A stretch of 64,000 nucleotides of DNA from Selaginella tamariscina (taxonomy: Eukaryota > Streptophyta > Lycopodiopsida > Selaginellales > Selaginellaceae): assembly GCA_003024785.1 (NCBI GenBank), contig PUQB01000004.1, positions 930,001 to 994,000 on the forward strand, given 5' to 3'. Below the pieces are notes generated by a model, which worked only from the letters and a program-made list of their open reading frames with translations, searched no databases and was not told the DNA's origin. Of the stretch, positions 34,192-43,679 are shown in pieces. Each line of letters opens with the position of its first letter. Within the stretch, counting starts at the first letter, position 1. A program made the translations under genes and the position numbers.

Positions 34192-35346
34192 ATGGCTCCT
34201 TTCTCATTTGTCCAGCTTCTACTGCTCTTCCATGCAGTTGTTTATGTAGCTGTCGGACGACATTTACTTCCAAGCAGATACAACGAGAATTCACTATGTC
34301 CCACTGCCGTCTTTGGGTTTGGAGATTCACTCACGGACACGGGAAACCGCAACTTAGAGGCAGATAACAACACTGTTGCAGGAAACTTTCCTTACGGTGT
34401 CACGTACGGCATGCCCACTGGTAGATACTCGGATGGTCTCTTGCTGATAGACTTTCTTGTTCAAAAGCTCAATCTGGGTGATCTCTCAGTTCCCAGTTTG
34501 ATGTACAATGGCAGTCACTTCACGAGTCTTAACTTTGCTTACTCCGGTGCCACAGTGACTACAATCCCCGGCAACCCGTTTTCAAGTCCCCACAACTTCT
34601 CACTTCAGGTCCAAGACTTCGTGGAACACAAGGCAGAAATGGCGAGCAAGTTTCCCGAGCTGAACCAGAAGTGGTTCGAGCAAGCTCTCTACTTTGTTGA
34701 GATCGGTGGCGACGATATCAACCTGATGTTGCAAACTGTAGGATTTGATGGGGAGGTGAACACAACCATCCCTATTACAATCAAGGGTCTCACCTCAAAT
34801 ATACTCAAGCTGTATGAGGCAGGTGCCAGGCACGTACTCCTCTTCAACATGCCTCGTGCCGATTGTTCTCCGGGCAACCTCGATGCGTACCAGAAATTCT
34901 CATGGGTAACATACGACGATCTGGGATGTGTCGTCCAGTTCGGTGACCTTGTACGGTACTTCAACAGCCAGCTGGCAGAGATGGCGAGACAGCTCAGTGC
35001 AAACTATACAGATCTCAATGTGTATTACTTTGACTGGAATGCAGCTAGTAACGAGGTGCTCCACAACATGCAGGCGTACAACTTCACGGTTGCCAAAGCA
35101 GCTTGCTGTGGGAAACCATCTACCTTGAACGAGTTCAACTGTGCAGGTGATGCACTCTGTGGTTGTGCGGGCTTAAACGGCCCTGACTACACGGTTTGTA
35201 AGGATCGGGAGACTTATATAACATTCGATGGAGTTCACTACACGCAGCACTTCTTCGATGTTACCGCAGATTTCATCATGGACAACGCCTTCATCACTCC
35301 CACTGTCGTGCTCGAGCCCGGTTGTCGCGTTCCCTTCCTGGGTTGA
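34192..35346 (+). CDS. GDSL (SGNH) esterase/lipase, intact copy
   Basis: Single-exon gene of 384 residues, the usual size for plant GDSL proteins. The first about 22 residues (FVQLLLLFHAVVYVAVG) are a signal peptide, so it is likely secreted to the apoplast or cell wall. Block I FGFGDSLTDTGN carries the nucleophile Ser46. Block V FDGVHYT gives the catalytic Asp346 and His349. Block III reads EIGGDDIN (172-175), with Asp where the family normally has the oxyanion-hole Asn (GGND). Several N-x-S/T sites (NGS, NFS, NTT, NYT, NFT) fit a secreted glycoprotein. Start chosen at the Met before the signal peptide; the upstream ATG at 34,158 is out of frame here. The only gene in the window I find without a lesion. 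Substrate unknown. Confidence 0.9.
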   Translation: MAPFSFVQLLLLFHAVVYVAVGRHLLPSRYNENSLCPTAVFGFGDSLTDTGNRNLEADNNTVAGNFPYGVTYGMPTGRYSDGLLLIDFLVQKLNLGDLSVPSLMYNGSHFTSLNFAYSGATVTTIPGNPFSSPHNFSLQVQDFVEHKAEMASKFPELNQKWFEQALYFVEIGGDDINLMLQTVGFDGEVNTTIPITIKGLTSNILKLYEAGARHVLLFNMPRADCSPGNLDAYQKFSWVTYDDLGCVVQFGDLVRYFNSQLAEMARQLSANYTDLNVYYFDWNAASNEVLHNMQAYNFTVAKAACCGKPSTLNEFNCAGDALCGCAGLNGPDYTVCKDRETYITFDGVHYTQHFFDVTADFIMDNAFITPTVVLEPGCRVPFLG

Positions 35347-35532
35347 CATGATCTGAGTTTTACAGATGTTAACAATTGAAAATTTTAATTGAACTTACTT
35401 AATTGAAATTCTTTTCACTTTTCTCTTTTAGTTTTAAGTCTTGTCTTCAAATTATTTCATGGTGGGAGGTGTCGACAGTGACGAGCAAACGAATAATGCT
35501 ATCGTTCGGTTCATCACGCCATCTTGACACTG
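35347..35532. promoter_or_regulatory. Short intergenic space between GDSL stop and ProT start
   Basis: 186 bp. Any core promoter for ProT must lie here or inside the GDSL gene. I see no clear TATA box. It contains an alternative ATG at about 35,459 that opens a short frame ending TGA before 35,533. The part I compared (35,340-35,460) is identical in the left arm. Confidence 0.3.
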
Positions 35533-37215
35533 ATGCCAAAATTCAAGGTCAGTGAGTTTTCGCCGTGCGATATGAGAGAAGCTGAGGAGCAAAATGAAGA
35601 TATCGCAGGAGAAACCGCACACAGAATTGGTCATGGTAAGATGTGAGTCACGTTTTCTTCTCTGCTTTTAGTATTAAGTCTTCTCGCAGATCCATGGTGG
35701 CAAGTCGGATTCCTCATTTTCACTGGATTTAATAGTGCATATGTGCTGGGTTACTCCAAAATCATCCTCTCAGACCTCGGCTGGGTCTTTGGAACTCTGA
35801 GTTTGCTAGTTATTCTAGCTTTTGCAATTTACAGCTACCAACTCCTGGCGAGCCTCCATTATGCTGGTGGCAAGCGCAACATTCGCTACAGAGACCTTGC
35901 TGGCCATGTATATGGTAAGAGTTCTTGTTTGTTTGCTCTCTCTCTCTCTCTCTCCGCTTTTGTGCAGGTCCTAAGATGTATATTGCAACCTGGCTTATCC
36001 AACATATCCACCTTTTCTTGTTGGCAATTGGATATCTCATACTTGCTGGTCAATCTTTAAAGGTAAGTTATTGTCTTCCTCCTTTGGTACTGACTTCCAT
36101 CGCCAGGGATTCTACTGGAACTTGACTAGACAGACTTGGATAAAGCTGCCTCATTGGATTTCCATTGCTGGGATTTTAATGTTCCTTCTGGCCTTTTCTA
36201 TCCCCCATCTGTCCGCTATGCGTGTGTGGATGGGAATCTCCACGGTCATGACTTTCATATACATCACCATCGTTCTTGTTTTTGTGTTTCGAGATGGTAA
36301 TCTACCACATCGTTTATTTGCTAACAGTAATGAAATACTCTCACAGGACAGCAGGGAAAACCAAGAAACTACGACTTGCCTGGATCAACAGTTGGAAAAG
36401 TCTTCAATGCAGTTGCTGCAGTTACAAACATCGTATTCTCTTATGGCTGCACCATACTTCCCGAGATTCAAGTAAGGCCTCTGTGAACAATCTCTTCACT
36501 CTTTCTTCTTCTTTCTCCAGGCTACTCTCCGATCCCCTGCCGTCGGCAACATGAAACTTGCACTTTATGTTGGATATGGCACCGGCGTTGCACTCATGTA
36601 CCTCGTTATGATGGCTGGCTAATGGGCATATGGTTCTCAAGTCTCGTCCTACATACTCAACGATGTCAATGGCTCAAAAGCAGCTCTGGCAGTAGCCAAC
36701 CTTGCTGTATTTGTCCAAACGCTCATCTGCAACCAGGTTTGTTACCATAGGAAAAAAAAAACAAAAAAAACTGAAGTAGCTAGCTGATACAGGCTTATTC
36801 ATTTCCAATCTATGAATTTTTGGACACAAAGTTCGGAATTGTTGGCAAGTCTCCATGGTCACTTCACAATTCGACGGTCAGGTTAGTGGAACGTGGCTTC
36901 TACTGCATTGCTGCTACTTTTCTAGCAGCTTTCCTTCCCTTCATAGGTGATTTTTCGAGCTTGACAGGTGCAACCAGCACCATACCACTCACCTTTGTAT
37001 TTCCCAACCACATGTACCTCAAACTGAGGGCCAAGGACCTGTCCTCACTCCAAGTAATTTGGCACTACTTCAACATAGTTTTGTTTACTTTTATGATATT
37101 GATTGCCACAACTTCGTCAATCAGATCCATTGTCTTAGATTTTGACACTTATCATGTATTGCAAACATTTAAAGACAGTGTGAGAGCTCGGAATATAGAA
37201 ATGTATATTCATTAG
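35533..37215 (+). pseudogene. Proline transporter (ProT family), right copy, premature stop and altered C-terminus
   Basis: Exons at 35,533-35,635, 35,690-35,914, 35,968-36,062, 36,107-36,296, 36,347-36,471, 36,521-36,736 and 36,793-37,215, all with GT-AG borders and consistent phases. The product resembles plant ProT carriers along its length (WWQVGFLIFTGFNSAYVLGY; KLPHWISIAGILMFLLAFSI; SLTGATSTIPLTFVF). In exon 6 the conserved Tyr of AGYWAYG is changed from TAC to TAA at 36,620-36,622, truncating the protein before the last transmembrane segments. Exon 7 is intact here (AYSFPIYEFLDTKFGI), unlike the left copy. Element D entered within the Ser codon two codons before the native stop (left arm: FKDSN then stop), so the frame now runs 11 residues into the LTR. 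Start chosen as the first Met in frame with exon 2. Confidence 0.87.
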
Positions 37216-37336
37216 TTCAGAAATCCTAACTTATATACAAGAGCGAGTGGTCCAGATTGAATCCAATCCGACGGCTATAAAATCCACTACGCTAATAATA
37301 GTATGTGCACATGCAGCCGTACACGTGGATCTTACA
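37179..37336 (-). repeat. Element D 3' LTR
   Basis: TGTGAGAG...CTTACA (TGT...ACA ends), 158 bp. It differs from the other LTR by a few substitutions and two small indels. The ProT frame reads into it. Confidence 0.9.
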
Positions 37337-37469
37337 TCATCCCCTCCTCTCGGAAGGGTGTAAGTTGGTTAGGGTTCTCTTGTAGACGGGCCCGGATCTG
37401 GAGGAACATCAGGAGGAGGCACTGGTGGATCTGTAGGCGGCACAACTTGTTCCCGTTGCACAAAATGCT

Positions 37470-38620
37470 TCAACCGTTGCACATGTACAATCTCGGAGGA
37501 TCGGGTTGAATGTCGTGCCGAACCTCATAAACCTGTGGCCCTACTTGCCGTAGCACTCGATACGGTCCTTTCCACTGAGGAAGGAGACTCTTAGCTAAAC
37601 CACGTACCGTAAGCTTGGGAAAACGAACCAACACCAGTTCATCAACCTTGTACTCCGTAGGAGGACGATGATGCGAGTTGTAGCGTTGTTGTTGTCCTAC
37701 TTGTACGCGGCCAAGTGTTCTGCTGACTCCGCACGAACCAATGGAAGAATGCTCGTCAGATACCGATCCCACGACCTAGCATCAGCAGCTCGCGGTAACC
37801 GAGAAGGCAAACCCAACTCCGTTGGCAACACCGGGTCATGACCATACAAGAGCTTATATGGGGAAGTACCAATGGAACTTTGAACTCCAGTGACATAAGC
37901 ATATCGGAGAGACGGCAGATAACCATCCCAATCGAATGTTGAAAGTTCACATACTTCGCGATCATCCCCTTGAAGGTTCTGACGAGCCGTTCCACTAAAC
38001 CATCTGTCTGAGGATGATAAGCACTTGTGAAAGTGTGGCGTATCCCTATCGAGATGTCAAAACATGAAATGCCTCAGCCATAAATGCGGACCATTATCCG
38101 AGAGAATTCGCTCCGGACAAGAATGCTGAAACACGACCCGATTAAGGAGAAACTGACCAACAGCAGAAGCAGTCGCACTAGCAAGAGCACCAACTTCTAC
38201 CCAACGAGTTAGGTAATCAGAAGCAATAATAACGTACTCGTTACCAGCAGTTGACCGCGGAAAAGGTCCCATCAAATCAAATGCCACCAATTCAAACGGA
38301 CGAGAAACTGCAATTGACTCCAACCGTCCTTCCGAAGCACATGGGGGAGTATTGCGAGCTTGGCACCACACACAGCTACGCACATACCGAATCACATCTC
38401 CTCGCAACTCCGGCCAATAGAAAGATCTGCGCAGCTTCTCCATCACCCGACGATGTCCCATGTGCCCGCCAAGAATAGGAGAGTCATGGTAAGCATGGAG
38501 GAAGCGTGGAATGAAGATTGAAGGCACCACCAACCGCAAAGGATCATCTGGATCAGTCCCCACAAAATAAAGAAGGTCATCCTGAAGGCGATACTGTGAA
38601 TGTAAATGCCTGAAAGGCAA
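37470..38620 (-). CDS. Element D integrase, two frames
   Basis: 38,057-38,620 holds the zinc domain (HDSPILGGHMGH; CVWCQARN) and core start (FDLMGPFPRS; RILSDNGPH). The frame then breaks, continues at 37,756-37,995 (MERLVRTFKGMIAKYV, the Glu region) and 37,470-37,772 (DELVLVRFPKL; PQWKGPYRVLRQVGPQVYEV, the GPY/F module). Likely one polyprotein originally. Confidence 0.8.
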
Positions 38621-38629
38621 GTCATCAGC

Positions 38630-40063
38630 AAGTGATGCAGGATTTCAAACCCATCACGAAGCCTTCGAATCCACGGCTCAACCTTTTGAGCTTCCCGAAC
38701 CTCATCCAAAGACGGCAAATCTAACTCTGCATTCTGCGGACACTGAATGTCAAGCACAGCAACTGCTGATGGTACGGAATCTTCATCCAAAAAGTCCACT
38801 GAAGCTGGAACAACTGGTTCCTCTGGGGCAACAGAAGAGAGAGAAGGTGGAAGAGGAGCCCGAGAAAGAGCATCAGCATCAGCCATGGAACTCCCTGGAC
38901 GATGAACAACTTCAAAGTCGTAAATTTGAAGTTTCAAGGCCCACCGAGCAGTACGACCAATCAAATTCTTCGCTTAACAACGAAGTGACTGCTGCATGAT
39001 CGCCTTCCAACAACGTCCGCGAACCATGCAAGTAGGCATGGAGCTTCTCAAAACCCCAAACTGCTGCTAGACACTCCTTTTCAGTGTGGAGTAATTCACC
39101 TCTGCTGGCTGCAATGTACGGCTGATGTACGCAATGGGATGTCGTTGGCCAGGAACACTCGTACTCTCCTGCATCAATACGCCCCCGAGGCCGATGTCAG
39201 AAGCATCTACACGCAAGATGAAAGGACGGGTGTAATCCGGGTACGCCAAAACTGGAGGAGTCGTCAACAACTCTTTGAGATCTGCAAATGCCTGCTTGCA
39301 ATCCTTAGACCAAACAAAAGAAGTCATTGACGATTTCAACAACGCGCGAACGGTGCAGTACGATCTGAAAGATGATCCACAAAACGACCCAGATATTGTA
39401 CCTTGCCAAGAAAGCGTTGCACATCATTCACACACTTTGGCGTAGGGAACTTCAAAACTGCAACTAGTTTGTCAGGATCGACTTGCAAACCTTCACGTGA
39501 AATGCGATAACCCAGATAAGTGGTGTCCTTTGATCCAAACACACACTTAGATGGCTTCAACTTCAAACCAACTTCCCGCAGCCGATCCAAAACCTTACGT
39601 ACATCACCGACATGCTCCTTCCCACGTTCCATCCGAATGGATCAAAACATCATCGATGAAATCGGCAGTCACCTCCGGCATGTCGCAAAGAACCTCGTCC
39701 ATCATACGTTGGAAAGTTGCTGGAGCATTGCTCAAACCGAAAGGCATCACCAAGAACTCGTACAGGCCAAATGGTGTCCGAAAAGCAGTCTTGGGAATGT
39801 CCATGTCAGCCATCGGAACTTGCCAATATCCAGATGCGAGATCTAACTTGGTGAACCAACGGCTCCGCCCCATCGATCCAAAAGGTCTGCAGTATGAGGA
39901 AGTGGGTACACATCTGAGACGGTTACCTCATTTAATGGGCGATAGTCAATGCAGAATCGAACGCTCCCATCAGGCTTCGTCACAAGGTGAGGTTCGCACG
40001 CCCAAGGACTTCGAGATTTCGGATAACACCCTTCTCCAACATCTCTTTGACATTCGCTCGTAA
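38630..40063 (-). CDS. Element D reverse transcriptase and RNase H, frameshifted
   Basis: RT blocks: 39,980-40,168 (LRANVKEMLEKGVIRNLEV), 39,604-39,873 (TKLDLASGYWQVPMADMDIP; VMPFGLSNAPATFQR; catalytic FIDDVLIHSD) and 39,336-39,632 (LGYRISREGLQVDPDKL). RNase H: 39,067-39,342 (LRVDASDIGLGGVLMQ) and 38,443-38,964 (RPGSSMADADALSRAP). Each step is separated by a frame change. Confidence 0.82.
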
Positions 40064-40372
40064 GATCTTGAGCTCCTTTGGTGACCGACGCCGAACAGGT
40101 ACCTTGATTGGCCTAGCATCTCCAGTTGGAATAGGGTGGCGTGTCGCAATCTTGGCCCCAGATGACAAGTCGAAGTTGAAAAGATCAGCATACTCCTTCT
40201 TGAGTTGATCAACAACTACAGCACGACGATCATCTGATGGATCCAGAGAAGGAAAGGAAGAGCATGAAGGAAAATGGTTGGAAAAGGGTGAGACAAAAGT
40301 GATGGAAGCAGAGGTGGAAGCAGATGGACGAAGTGGAATAGAAGTAAGAGGAATGGAAGAAACGAGGGAGAG

Positions 40373-40778
40373 TCAAACAAGGGGGAGACTTTCAAAGTCA
40401 CACTTGGCATGATTGCGAGTTAACCAATCCATACCAAGAATAAGGTGAAAAGCTTGACTCGGCACCACCCGCAAAGATTGAAGCTCGAGCTCACGATCAT
40501 CCACACGAACAACAATGTCCACTTCATCTCGCGAACAAGCATGAGTATGTCCGTTGCCGTACAGAATGAAGACTGGTTCTCCGCACGACGCAAATGAAGG
40601 CTGCAACGTGTAGCAACAGATTGAGAAACAGAGGACAAACTTGAACCTGTATCCACCAACACTGAAAGGAAAACAGGACGTGGCTGTGATTAAAACGAGC
40701 TTGAAAAGTGAAAACCGGATGATTTGGTGCCGAGTGAACCCCTTGATGATACTCCCGAAAGAAAGACGGAGGGGTCAC
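40373..40778 (-). CDS. Element D protease region
   Basis: Retropepsin active site VLVDTGSSLSSVSQS (about 40,600-40,662) and the domain's second half LILGMDWLTRNHAKCDFES (40,373-40,480), in two overlapping frames. Confidence 0.75.
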
Positions 40779-40782
40779 TAAT

Positions 40783-41757
40783 TTATTCGCACGAGGACCC
40801 TCCTCTACTCGTGCGATTCGTCGTTTCCCGGAAGATCCACTGCATCACAACCTTCCATTGCAGCAGCACCAACCGGACGTTGTTGACGCCATGGCCTCCA
40901 TCCTGGAAATGGGGGACGCCAATCGGGAAACCGTTGACAGCGCCGATACGTGTGTCCAACCTCATCACACGCCCAACAACGAACTGCACGTCCACGTCCT
41001 CGTCCACGGGCCCACCTTGTGCTGGTACACGAGCGGCAACAGCCTCAACCTCCATCGGAGCAGGTCCATCCCCAACATGAAGTGGAACGAGAGCACGTGA
41101 AGGCGCAAGTGGGAGAGGTGACGACTCATATCGTTGTGCCAGCCTCAAAGCATCGTCAAGAGTCACTGGAGCTAGTGCATGCACAAGCCCCACAAGGTCT
41201 TGACGAAGTGCTGGCCACAACATACCTAACTTGATGCGTTCCGACATGTTAGGTTCTGCACGCAGCAAAAGGCTTCGAAAGCGAACACCAAACTGCATCA
41301 CCGACTCAGATGGCTCCTGACGAATACGATGCAACTGCTGAAAAGCATCATCACAGTCGTCCGCATGCCCAAATGCACGTTTGAAGATCTCTGGAAGAAT
41401 ATTCCAATCTCCACGAGTTGCAACGTCCAGACCATTGTACCACTGCAACGCCGTCCCTTGAAGACAAGTAGGAAACTCGCGCAAACACTGAGCACCGTCC
41501 CACGAATGATATGTGGCAACCACAATGAAGTGGTCAAACCAATGGTACACATCATCTCCAGGATTTCGCGAAAGAAATCCGGCCGGACACGGGGGTTTGC
41601 AACATGAGTAGGAGGAGTACCCTGGACTGTGAATGCTGCCATCAACTGAGAATGATTGTTCAGTTGCACACGCATGGCATCCAACAACTGCATGAGTAAC
41701 TGCTCCACAGACAAGGGATTTGCCTGTTGTGGATTCATGGACGAAAAAGAGACAAAA
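40783..41757 (-). CDS. Element D gag with zinc knuckle, frameshifted
   Basis: The N-terminal part (from 41,738) reads LSVEQLLMQLLDAMRVQLNN. After a shift near 41,590 the retrotransposon gag domain follows (HWFDHFIVVATYHSWDG; LQGTALQWYNGLDVATRGD; RRIRQEPSESV-like segment). A CCHC knuckle CWACDEVGHTYRRC lies at about 40,940-40,985, in a frame different from the gag domain. Confidence 0.78.
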   Translation of the reverse strand, partial: FCLFFVHESTTGKSLVCGAVTHAVVGCHACATEQSFSVDGSIHSPGYSSYSCCKPPCPAGFLSRNPGDDVYHWFDHFIVVATYHSWDGAQCLREFPTCLQGTALQWYNGLDVATRGDWNILPEIFKRAFGHADDCDDAFQQLHRIRQEPSESVMQFGVRFRSLLLRAEPNMSERIKLGMLWPALRQDLVGLVHALAPVTLDDALRLAQRYESSPLPLAPSRALVPLHVGDGPAPMEVEAVAARVPAQGGPVDEDVDVQFVVGRVMRLDTRIGAVNGFPIGVPHFQDGGHGVNNVRLVLLQWKVVMQWIFRETTNRTSRGGSSCE

Positions 41758-41882
41758 TCCACAAGAAAGAATAGATCTAGACAATGGAAAAGCTAGACCT
41801 AAGAAGACAAAGAAAATTGATAAAAAGACACAAATCCGAGCACTCCGTAGGGACAATTAGAGGTGCCCCTCACCTCCACCAA

Positions 41883-42043
41883 TGTGAGAGCTCGGAATAT
41901 AGAAATGTGTATATCCATTAGTTCAGAAACCCTAACTTATATACAAGAGCGAGTGGTCCAGATTGAATCCAATCCGACGGCTATCAAAATCCACTACGCT
42001 AATAATAGTATGTGCACATGCAGCCGTACACATGGATCTTACA
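41883..42043 (-). repeat. Element D 5' LTR
   Basis: TGTGAGAG...CTTACA, 161 bp, partner of 37,179-37,336. Confidence 0.9.
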
Positions 42044-42123
42044 ACAACAATTAAAGAAATTATAAATAACTTAATTTAAAGTCAAGGTAAGTCAATATAA
42101 ATTCAAAAACAATTACTACTCGT

Positions 42124-43170
42124 AAAATTATATTGCCCAATCATGTTCCCGTGAATGAAGGCAACTGACAATGCAACATGCCTAACTGCTTATTATTTTT
42201 TGATAAATTTAAATTTATTTATTTTAGAGAAGTTAAATATAAATATTTTATTGTTTTGTGTTTGTTAAATTCTAATTTTTATCACAGCACATTATATATC
42301 ATATTATATTATTATTATGTCATTTAATGTTTCTTGACACCCAAGGACATTGAAAGTGTAACATTTTTCTATGTGATTTTCTTATAAAATGTAATATTTT
42401 CCTATGTGATTTTCTTATAAAGTGTAATATTTTCTTATGTGATTTTCTTACGGTAAGATAGAATTGTGAATATTCCCCAGGACGCCTAGCTTTTATGAGG
42501 TGAGGTGATTTATGAGTTGAGGAGATGAGTTAATGAAAGTCAACAACGATGGCAAATTTAATCTTAAACATCACAATGTTTGTCATGAACTCAAGGAATA
42601 GCACTTAGGTTCATATAATCCAAAGTAATACGTTCTGGCCTCTTTGGTTTTTGTTAAAGATGAGCCAACATATTCTATCGAACATCCTCACTTGGTAAGT
42701 GTGCAGTGTAAGTGTAAGTGCTTGACAATATGGTTTCTTTTACTATGCAACACATGATTGGTCGATCATCCGAGATTGCTGGCCTATTTGGGAGTAACAG
42801 AGAGTATGCTTGAACACGATGAAGAAAGGCTTAACATATAGGGTTGAGTGGGTCACTAGTGTTTTTAATATAATAAGTATAGAACTTAGTGAGATGTTCG
42901 TTTTTCACTTTATCTAGCCTAGAGATTGCTTCGTTCTCGTTCTTGAAACACAAAATTATTCAAATGTGGATATATAGAGGTGATTAAGTGAAATCAGGTG
43001 TAGATGTAAATGTTATTTCTAATGTAAAATATTAAATGTCATTGCCATATGCAATGTATGTTGTCACTTGGTCTGGTTTTGAAAATATAAGCTAACATAA
43101 ATGTCAACTTAAATAAAAATATATAATGTTAATAAAACCCCTATCCATCTCAAATGAATGGTGTCCACAT
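42124..43170. other. AT-rich DNA without gene between palindrome and third repeat copy
   Basis: No open frame with recognisable content. It holds a three-copy tandem repeat (listed separately). This is the unrelated flank that defines the outer end of the right arm. Confidence 0.5.
42355..42453. repeat. 33-bp tandem repeat, three copies
   Basis: Units at 42,355-42,387, 42,388-42,420 and 42,421-42,453, each close to GTGTAATATTTTCCTATGTG followed by ATTTTCTTATAA. Confidence 0.85.
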
Positions 43171-43350
43171 TAGCATTTTTTAAAATTAAAAAGTTTAAAA
43201 GCAAGAATCGGGAGAGGTGCACTTTAATGTTTATTATGAAGATGGATTCACGCACGAAAACTTGCATCTCGTAAGTATTATATGTGAATCAGTATCATTA
43301 ACAATGTCTTAAATGTGAATAACATGTAGGTTCATATAGTCCATTACATC

Positions 43351-43614
43351 TTGGATCAACAACCATTCCATGTTGAAAAGGAAGGGAGAAATCTATGGCG
43401 AGTGGAACTACACTGGGACATTAGCAAGGGCTTGAGCATAAAGGAAGGTTTGAGGACACTTATCAATTACACTGGACTTTTGCCCAAGGATTTCATCGTG
43501 AAAGCAGATCATAAGATGGGTCCTTACATGCAATCTCCATATGCACAAATCAACTCATTTCGTCGAGAACAAGTGCTCTATATGTTACATGTGGAGGCAC
43601 TAAAGCGAATGTGA
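43351..43614 (+). CDS. Conserved relic frame, open in this copy
   Basis: 87 codons (GLSIKEGLRTLINYTGLL; RREQVLYMLHVEALKRM). Both palindrome arms carry broken versions. It ends in TGA and is convergent with the methyltransferase-like relic. I recognise no family. It could be the last exon of a lost transposon gene. Confidence 0.35.
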   Translation: MDQQPFHVEKEGRNLWRVELHWDISKGLSIKEGLRTLINYTGLLPKDFIVKADHKMGPYMQSPYAQINSFRREQVLYMLHVEALKRM

Positions 43615-43679
43615 GCGACAATATTAATTCTAAATGAATTGCATACTTTAGAACATAAAAAGGCATTCATATAGTTCAT

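Larger units (their letters stand above)
37179..42043 (-). mobile_element. Element D: compact Ty3/gypsy retrotransposon, right arm only
   Basis: 4,865 bp with two short LTRs, 37,179-37,336 and 41,883-42,043, about 97% alike by eye. Minus-strand order: gag, protease, RT, RNase H, integrase. The purine tract GAGAGGAGGGGATGA abuts the low-coordinate LTR. A TGG-starting sequence (TTGGTGGAGGTG) follows the other LTR as candidate primer-binding site; its tRNA was not identified. Flanks are ACAG and ACAA, an imperfect target duplication. Several frameshifts make it non-autonomous now. Absent from the left arm, so it inserted after the palindrome formed, or was never copied. Confidence 0.9.
25985..42123. 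repeat. Right arm of giant palindrome
   Basis: Reverse complement of 12,155-25,838. Without element D (37,179-42,043) it is about 11.3 kb; the left arm without its solo LTR and tandem duplication is about 11 kb. After element D the match resumes (AATTAAAGAAATTATAA at about 42,049) and ends near 42,123. Confidence 0.93.
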
